Assembly: GCA_035384605.1 (NCBI GenBank)
Contig: DAOOIV010000069.1
Location: 11,185 to 28,756, forward strand
Length of the DNA stretch: 17,572 nt
Direction: 5' to 3'
Source: Phycisphaerae bacterium
GTDB taxonomy: Bacteria; Planctomycetota; Phycisphaerae; UBA1845; PWPN01
Under the pieces are notes generated by a model, which ran no database searches, had not been told where the DNA came from, and was given only the letters and a program-made list of their open reading frames with translations. Positions 13,092 to 17,572 of the stretch are shown in pieces (the first letter of the stretch is position 1; the number at the start of each line of letters is the position of its first letter). Both the position numbers and the translations under genes were made by a program.

Positions 13092-13946
13092 ATGATTTCC
13101 AAGGAGCTTGCCGAAAAGCTGGTGCGTACGTCCAGGCCGCTTCGAGGGCTGCACGGCTCTCGCATGGTGTTGCTGGGCATTGGCCTGCTGTTGGGGGCGG
13201 CCTTGGCCCGGCCCGAGTACCTTACCCAGAGCGGGATCCCCTTATGGGTTTGGCCTCACGTGGTGCTCCTTTTCATTGTGGCCGTTGTCCTTCTCAAGCT
13301 GGTACGCCGGCAACGGCAGGCCACACTCACGCTGGCGGCATTTGAGAGCCTGCAACTGCAGGAGTGGGAGCAAGCTCGGCGACATCTGGTCAAGCTCCTC
13401 GCCAGGCCTGTCAACCATGCGCCGGCACGGACAGAGGCCTTGCTGGGCCTGGGGAACCTGGCGGAAATCGGTCATGATTATGACGCGGCGCAAGAGGTGT
13501 ATGAGGCCATTCTAAACGAAGCCGTCGCCAATCCCGTGCAACTGCTGATGACCCGTATGGCGCTGGCCGCGACTCTCCTGCGCACCGGCCAGACGGCCGA
13601 CGCGGTGGAAATGGTCGACCGTCTCGACCGTACGAGCCTGCCGGATTCCCTCAAGGCTCACGTGGAGCTGGTCAGTCTGTTCCGAGAGGTTGTCATGGGC
13701 CAAGCTGCCGACGGCCTTGTCAAGGCCGATTACCGCCGTGCGCTCTTTCGTGAACACCTGGGCACCCGCGCGGGCTACGGGTACGGCCTGCTGGCCGCGG
13801 CTTATGACCAAGCCAACCTTCCGAGCCCGGCTCAGAAATGCTGGGCGGATGCGACTTTGCTTGTGCGAGCAGACGCTCTGGTGGACCGGTTTGGGGAGTT
13901 GGCTCCCGTGGCCGCCCGGTACGCGGCTGTGGAGCATGTGCTGTGA
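13092..13946 (+). CDS. Membrane-anchored helical-repeat (TPR-like) protein, first of a pair
   Basis: The 284-residue product has two transmembrane segments near the N-terminus (about 25-39 and 54-71) followed by an alpha-helical cytoplasmic or periplasmic part with repeated helix pairs. Spans such as ALLGLGNLAEIGHDYDAAQEVYEAI (116-140) and ALAATLLRTGQTADAVEMVDRL (157-178) fit the TPR pattern of small residues at the helix crossing. Such proteins act as scaffolds in membrane complexes; no catalytic motif is visible and the partner is unknown. The ATG at 13092 is chosen as the most plausible start; an upstream in-frame ATG at 13062 and GTG at 13005 are possible, and none has a good ribosome site. 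The last codon overlaps the next gene by four bases, so the two should be made together. Diverges from the third sulfatase. Confidence 0.65.
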   Translation: MISKELAEKLVRTSRPLRGLHGSRMVLLGIGLLLGAALARPEYLTQSGIPLWVWPHVVLLFIVAVVLLKLVRRQRQATLTLAAFESLQLQEWEQARRHLVKLLARPVNHAPARTEALLGLGNLAEIGHDYDAAQEVYEAILNEAVANPVQLLMTRMALAATLLRTGQTADAVEMVDRLDRTSLPDSLKAHVELVSLFREVVMGQAADGLVKADYRRALFREHLGTRAGYGYGLLAAAYDQANLPSPAQKCWADATLLVRADALVDRFGELAPVAARYAAVEHVL

Positions 13947-14794
13947 GTTTGACGGAGCTCGACAATCTGCTGCGGCGATTCCATCGTCGGATCAACCAGA
14001 TAGCGGTCATCCGCATATTGGCGATAGTGACCGTTGCGTTGCTCGCGGTATGGTCAACGTGGGAGCCGGCTCAGTTGGACCGGCGGGTGGCCGCGTTGTT
14101 GGTGAGCGTTGTGCTGCTGGGGTGGATCGCTCTAGCACTAGTCAGCTTTCACCTGGCTCGAATGCTGCAGATGGCCCGCATCCTGCTGGGCACGGGCCAG
14201 ACGGACAACGCTCGGGTGTGGCTGGGCCGGGTGATGACCGGGTGGTCATTGTCGTCACGAATTCAACTGGTTGCCTGTCAGCATCTGGCTTCATCGTTTT
14301 TGGCCAAGGACCGTCACGAAGAGGTAGTGTCGATCTGTGGCGCGCTGCTGCGGCATCGTTTGGGCCGCCTCAAGAACGTAGCGGTCAACGCTCGCCTGAT
14401 GCTCGCCGACAGCCTGTTGATGCTCGATCGGGTGGGCGAGGCTTGCGAGGCCCTCGAGCCGCTGTACGACTTGCCGCTGAGCCTGGCCGACCGGATGAAG
14501 CTGCTGCCAATCCAGCTTCGTTACGAGTTGCGGGCCGGGCAGCCGGCGTTGGCGGCCGAGTCGCTGTCGGAAAACGTGCGAATCGCTGAACTGCTCGAGT
14601 CGCCGCAAGCGGCGCTGGTACATGCCATGCTGGCCAAGGCCTGTCGGCGCAAAGGGATGCATGCTCAGGCCGAATTCCTGATCCGCCGAGCCCGGCTCTA
14701 CGCCGACCTTGAACCGCTGGCGCAGCGGTACAAGGAAATCGCCGATGTCACCGAGGCGGACGGCGGACCGGACGCGCATGCCCCATTTCCGTAA
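13943..14794 (+). CDS. Membrane-anchored helical-repeat protein, second of a pair
   Basis: The 283-residue product starts at a GTG that overlaps the previous stop as GTGA (13943-13946), with TGGAG a few bases upstream, so translation is coupled. It has two transmembrane segments (about 22-37 and 48-70) and then helical repeats (for example residues 140-180, 190-210 and 225-265) like its neighbour. Equal length and identical layout suggest the pair arose by duplication, though sequence identity between them looks low. No catalytic motif is visible. A GTGQTDNARVWLGR segment (83-96) echoes RTGQTADAVEM in the first protein. A role as a paired scaffold or regulator in the envelope is possible but cannot be confirmed from the sequence. 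Confidence 0.7.
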   Translation: MSLTELDNLLRRFHRRINQIAVIRILAIVTVALLAVWSTWEPAQLDRRVAALLVSVVLLGWIALALVSFHLARMLQMARILLGTGQTDNARVWLGRVMTGWSLSSRIQLVACQHLASSFLAKDRHEEVVSICGALLRHRLGRLKNVAVNARLMLADSLLMLDRVGEACEALEPLYDLPLSLADRMKLLPIQLRYELRAGQPALAAESLSENVRIAELLESPQAALVHAMLAKACRRKGMHAQAEFLIRRARLYADLEPLAQRYKEIADVTEADGGPDAHAPFP

Positions 14795-14914
14795 GGCCCA
14801 GACGCATAACAGTTTGGGGCTTCAAGTACCCGCCTTTCCGCGATTCCGAAATGCTGCTCGTTTGGGCTCTGAGTTTCCGGACCAGAATGGCTAAAACGTG
14901 CCATGGCCTGGGCC

Positions 14915-14943
14915 TTGATTCTGTGAAAGTTTTCACGTATCCT
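14915..14943 (+). promoter_or_regulatory. Candidate sigma70-type promoter overlapped by operators
   Basis: TTGATT (14915-14920) and TATCCT (14938-14943) are separated by exactly 17 bases, each matching 4 of 6 consensus bases. The spacer is almost entirely filled by the first operator palindrome and the second palindrome begins at the end of the -10, covering the expected start site. Confidence 0.45.
14922..14937. promoter_or_regulatory. Operator 1, Rex-like (or CRP-like) palindrome
   Basis: TGTGAAAGTTTTCACG matches the palindromic pattern TGTGAA-N4-TTCAC(A) of Rex redox-repressor sites and equally TGTGA-N6-TCACA of CRP-type sites. It sits in the spacer between the -35 and -10 hexamers, which fits a repressor. 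Confidence 0.5.
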
Positions 14944-14960
14944 TGTGAAGGATTTCACTA
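14943..14960. promoter_or_regulatory. Operator 2, Rex-like (or CRP-like) palindrome
   Basis: TTGTGAAGGATTTCACTA follows the Rex consensus TTGTGAA-N4-TTCACAA except at one near-terminal base. Its centre is 22 bp from that of operator 1, about two helical turns, so both face the same side of the DNA. It also contains the shorter inverted pair ATCCTT and AAGGAT. Confidence 0.5.
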
Positions 14961-14968
14961 ATCAAGCT

Positions 14969-15004
14969 GCGGGATACTCAGGAGGCCTGTCAGCCGTATC
15001 CCGC
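14969..15004 (+). repeat. Perfect 9-bp inverted repeat in the leader, with purine-rich loop
   Basis: GCGGGATAC (14969-14977) and GTATCCCGC (14996-15004) pair around an 18-base loop that contains AGGAGG. It starts about 10 bases beyond operator 2 and would be near the 5' end of the transcript. It could be a structured leader element or an attenuator. A run of seven T's lies about 105 bases farther on, too far to form a normal terminator with it. Confidence 0.5.
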
Positions 15005-15274
15005 GGTGGTTTGGGCGTCAGTTCGAGCAAATGGTCTGTAATACGCGTCAGTGTGAGCGAGTGTGTTTGGTTTCTCCGGCAAGTTCGGCACTCGTGATCG
15101 CATTAGTCTGTTTTTTTGAATTGCCGATGCGCGGTGGCGAACGGCTGAAATAGGGCCATAGCGAGGATTCGGGCTCTCGAGGGGGCCGGCATTCGGTTGA
15201 GGCTATGGGAGGCCACCCCATGGCAACGTGGGAAGTGCGCGCGCTTTTCAGAGGTTTCTACCGCCAACCTGCGG

Positions 15275-15308
15275 CGGAGCGGGGGTACAGCCCCTGGTCC
15301 CGCGTCCG
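15275..15308. repeat. GC-rich stem-loop in the leader region
   Basis: CGGAGCGGG (15275-15283) pairs with CCCGCGTCCG (15299-15308) with one bulged base, around a loop with GGTACAGCCCC. A smaller stem CCGCC/GGCGG lies directly upstream (15261-15277). No coding frame uses this segment convincingly. Confidence 0.4.
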
Positions 15309-15809
15309 AATCTCAAGAAGCACCACAGAAGCGGTTGAAAAAGTGAGCATAGTCGCGCAAGAGGCGTTTGTGCGACCTTGGCGCGCGGCTTGGGCCTCAA
15401 GCCGGCATTGTCCGTCGCAGGTTTTTCCGTCCATGGCGGCGAGCGAGTCCGTTGGAGCAGTCGCGCGCCGGCCGCGAAAACTCCGGAGCGTACGGCGACT
15501 TGCCCGTCAGGAACCTCGTTCTTGTTTGCAGATTCATCAACCAAGATCCGGGCACGAGACTGACACCGGTCGGGCGGAGCGTGGCCACCGATGCCTTGTG
15601 TCGGGCGGTCTTGTTGCCACATACCGTAAACGGCAGCGGGGTGAGCCCGAAACGCGTCAATCGGGTGGCCAGTCAGTTCCGGTCGGCGCGGGACCCCGCT
15701 GTCGTTGTCAGGGCGGTGCCGGCAGGCAATCGCCGACGGCAGGGCAACACAAGTATTGTCCTCATGGTAATCGCCGGATGCGGTTTCTCCAAGCGTGAGG
15801 TATCTCAAC

Positions 15810-17003
15810 ATGTCGGTCATGACGTCCCACGAGTTTCTCGACAAGGTGATCCGGGCAACTCCCGACGGCGAACACATCCGCAGATGTCTTCAGTGCGGAA
15901 CATGCAGCGGTGTGTGCCCTTACGGCTTTGCGATGGACCATCCGCCCCGATCGCTGATTGCCGCACTTCGCGCCGACGACTGGCAAGGTGTGCTCGAGAG
16001 CGACACGATCTGGCTGTGCGTCTCGTGTTTTGCCTGTGCGAGCGTCTGTCCGGTCCAGATACCTTTGACGAGAGGCCTGCTTTCGGCGCTCAAGACGGAA
16101 ATGCTTGTCGGCGGGAGCATTCCGCCGGAATTACAGACCGCCTTGGGCAATTCGCGGCGATACGGCAATCCCATGGGCGAATCGCCGCGGAAGCGCGCGG
16201 ACTGGGCTAAGGATTTCACCATCCCGGTCCCGGTGCTGGCGAATCACAAGGATCCGGTTGATGTGCTCTGGTTTGTCGGTGATTACGGCTCGTATCACCC
16301 GCGTGTTCAGTCGGTCAGCAAAGCAATGGCAAAAGTACTTCACGCCCTGCACGTGACATTCGGCATCCTCGGCCCGGAGGAGAACAGCGACGGCGACACG
16401 CAGGCGTTCACGGGGGAATGGGGACTGTTCGAGCTGCTCGCCCGCAAGAACATCAAGGCGATGACGAAGTATTCATTCAGAGAGATCATCACCGGCGACC
16501 CGCACGCGTTCAACGCCCTCAAGCATGAGTATCCTCGTCTCGGTTTTGACAGGCCGGTAAGGCATTACACCCAATTCCTGTTTGAGCGCATCGATCAACT
16601 CAGAAGGTTGTTCAAGAACCCACTTTCAATGCGGGTGACGTATCACGACCCGTGTTACCTCGGGCGGGCCAACGAGAACAACATTTACGAGGAGCCTCGC
16701 CGGCTTATCGAGGCCATTCCGGGCGTCGAGCTTGTCGAGATGTCGCATAACCGTGCCCTGAGCCTGTGCTGCGGCGGAGGCGGAGGCGGAATGTGGCTGG
16801 ACGGTTTCTCATGGGAGAAGGCCCATGCTCGAACCACGGAGTGGCGGATCAAGGAAGCGATCGCGGTTGGAGCCGACGTCCTCGCCGTGGCCTGTTCGTA
16901 CGAGACGCCTCGCTTCGAGGATGCGGTCAAGAGTACCGGAAATGAAGGCAAACTCATGGTGAGGGATATCGCCGAACTGCTCGCTGAGGCCCTATTCGGC
17001 TAG
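15810..17003 (+). CDS. Soluble HdrD/GlcF-like iron-sulfur protein with a degenerate first CCG domain
   Basis: The 397-residue product has an N-terminal 2x[4Fe-4S] ferredoxin domain: Cys26, 29, 32, 36 (CLQCGTCSGVCP) and Cys70, 73, 76, 80 (CVSCFACASVCP). Two CCG (cysteine-rich) domains follow, as in heterodisulfide reductase HdrD/HdrB and glycolate oxidase GlcF. The second CCG keeps Cys282, Cys320, Cys321 and Cys362, but the last ligand of its CxxC is Glu365. In the first CCG all five cysteine positions are replaced: Asp158, Ser193, Asp194, Asp230 and Ala233, although spacing and flanking sequence are conserved. No membrane segment is seen. Such proteins relay electrons, here probably to or from the ETF encoded 11 bp downstream. 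ATG 15810 follows TGAGG by nine bases; ATG 15819 is an alternative start. Likely the first gene of an operon controlled from 14915-14960. Confidence 0.85.
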   Translation: MSVMTSHEFLDKVIRATPDGEHIRRCLQCGTCSGVCPYGFAMDHPPRSLIAALRADDWQGVLESDTIWLCVSCFACASVCPVQIPLTRGLLSALKTEMLVGGSIPPELQTALGNSRRYGNPMGESPRKRADWAKDFTIPVPVLANHKDPVDVLWFVGDYGSYHPRVQSVSKAMAKVLHALHVTFGILGPEENSDGDTQAFTGEWGLFELLARKNIKAMTKYSFREIITGDPHAFNALKHEYPRLGFDRPVRHYTQFLFERIDQLRRLFKNPLSMRVTYHDPCYLGRANENNIYEEPRRLIEAIPGVELVEMSHNRALSLCCGGGGGGMWLDGFSWEKAHARTTEWRIKEAIAVGADVLAVACSYETPRFEDAVKSTGNEGKLMVRDIAELLAEALFG

Positions 17004-17014
17004 GAGATCACGCT

Positions 17015-17572
17015 ATGGACATTATCGTTCTCGTCAAATTTGTTCCCGACCTGGTGGAAGATCTGGAGATCGACGCGCAGTCCGGTCTGCTGGATCGGAG
17101 CTTCTTGCGGCTGATCCCCAACGAGTTGGATGAGCATGCCCTCGAAGAGGCGTTGCTGCTGAAGGAGCGGCACGGCGGAACGGTTACCGTGATCACCGTC
17201 GATACCGGCGACGTGGACGAAAGCCTTTATACCGCTGCCGCCAAGGGCGTCGACCGGCTGATCAAGATCACCGGTGAGGGCTTCGATCAGGGCGTCACGA
17301 ACCAGGCACTTGCCGTCATTTTTCAGAGCGTGATGGGAGACATGGCGTTTGATCTCATCCTGACCGGCACGCAGGCGGTTGACGATCTCGACGGCTTCGT
17401 CGGCGCGATGCTGGCCGAGCGCATGGGCCTTCCCTACGTCGGCTACGTCACCCGGGTGGAGGCGGAGAATGGGACGATGGTCGCACGCAAAGAGTATCCA
17501 GGCGGCCTGAATGCAGACATCGAGGTCCGTCAACCGGCCGTCCTTGGTATTCAAGCAGCCGAGAAGCCGCCC
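17015..17572 (+). CDS. etfB: Electron-transfer flavoprotein beta subunit (partial, runs off the window)
   Basis: The open frame continues for 186 codons to the window's last base with no stop; complete EtfB proteins have about 250-260 residues, so some 70 are missing. It begins MDIIVLVKFVPD and carries NELDEHALEEALLLKE (34-49) and TGTQAVDDLDGFVGAMLAERMGLPYV, the region that in ETF-beta/FixA proteins contacts the nucleotide and dimer partner. ETF beta forms a heterodimer with EtfA, carries FAD/AMP, and passes electrons between dehydrogenases and acceptors; some ETFs bifurcate electrons. GGAG (17003-17006), overlapping the previous stop, lies 8 bases before the ATG, and only 11 bp separate the genes, so co-transcription with the Fe-S protein is nearly certain. 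An etfA gene is expected just past the window end. Confidence 0.9.
   Translation, partial: MDIIVLVKFVPDLVEDLEIDAQSGLLDRSFLRLIPNELDEHALEEALLLKERHGGTVTVITVDTGDVDESLYTAAAKGVDRLIKITGEGFDQGVTNQALAVIFQSVMGDMAFDLILTGTQAVDDLDGFVGAMLAERMGLPYVGYVTRVEAENGTMVARKEYPGGLNADIEVRQPAVLGIQAAEKPP

Larger units (their letters stand above)
14795..15809. other. 1-kb non-coding region upstream of the Fe-S/ETF operon
   Basis: No convincing gene is present. Long frames on both strands (for example 15205-15798 plus, 15248-15877 minus) have Arg/Gln/Pro-rich translations and overlap each other, which suggests they are not coding. The region carries a promoter with two operators (14915-14960), a 9-bp inverted repeat (14969-15004), a T7 run near 15110-15116, and a GC-rich stem (15275-15308). 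If transcription starts near 14950, the leader to the ATG at 15810 would be about 860 bases, so a second, unseen promoter nearer the gene is possible. Beyond about 15310 I see nothing specific. Confidence 0.6.

Noticed and set aside
12891..13154. 88-residue extension of the third sulfatase
   Set aside because: ATG 12890 follows GGAGG and starts a clear signal peptide, and the extension overlaps the start of the divergent TPR-like gene.
15061..15120. T7 run at about 15110-15116 as an intrinsic terminator
   Set aside because: No stable hairpin directly precedes it, so I did not call a terminator, though it may mark a short RNA end.
15205..15877. Overlapping open frames of about 200 residues on both strands in the leader region
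   Set aside because: Both have Arg/Gln/Pro-rich translations with no domain, overlap each other and run into the true Fe-S gene. I treat them as non-coding in GC-rich DNA.

Overview
The window looks like an accessory, carbohydrate-oriented region from a high-GC planctomycete, probably of the Phycisphaerae or a related anaerobic lineage. This is an inference. It rests on three formylglycine-type sulfatases, a Tat-exported TIM-barrel isomerase, Gfo/Idh/MocA and mandelate-racemase-type sugar-acid enzymes, long GC-rich intergenic stretches full of small palindromes, and low-complexity intergenic words of a kind I associate with planctomycete genomes. No rRNA, tRNA, transposase or CRISPR array was seen.

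Positions 1-5,300 hold small-molecule sugar metabolism. A Tat-signal sugar phosphate isomerase/epimerase-like protein (+) is followed by a 0.7 kb palindrome-rich gap between convergent genes. Next come a minus-strand pair, an enolase-superfamily enzyme and a small exported jelly-roll-like protein, and then a divergent Gfo/Idh/MocA oxidoreductase (+) ending in a bidirectional hairpin block. Positions 5,400-8,720 hold a minus-strand lipoprotein that fuses an unassigned beta-rich domain to an isochorismatase-type hydrolase, preceded by a heparan-N-sulfatase-like sulfatase. Positions 9,100-12,890 hold a tiny YjfB-like motility-associated protein (+) whose stop codon abuts the stop of a minus-strand unit: sulfatase, mscL, sulfatase.

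From about 13,090 the theme changes. Two overlapping genes encode membrane-anchored helical-repeat proteins. A 1 kb untranslated region follows, carrying a recognisable promoter with two in-phase palindromic operators of the Rex (or CRP) type and several hairpins. It leads to an electron-transfer operon: a soluble HdrD/GlcF-like iron-sulfur protein with one fully degenerated CCG cluster domain, then the beta subunit of an electron-transfer flavoprotein, cut by the window end.

The sulfatases, isomerase, dehydrogenase and dehydratase-like enzyme would fit desulfation and catabolism of a sulfated glycan. The Fe-S/ETF unit would handle reducing equivalents, and the operators suggest redox control of it. 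The observations I rate highest are the degenerate CCG domain, the double operator built into the promoter, the array of tetraloop palindromes with TCCY/RGGA loops, and the hydrolase fusion.
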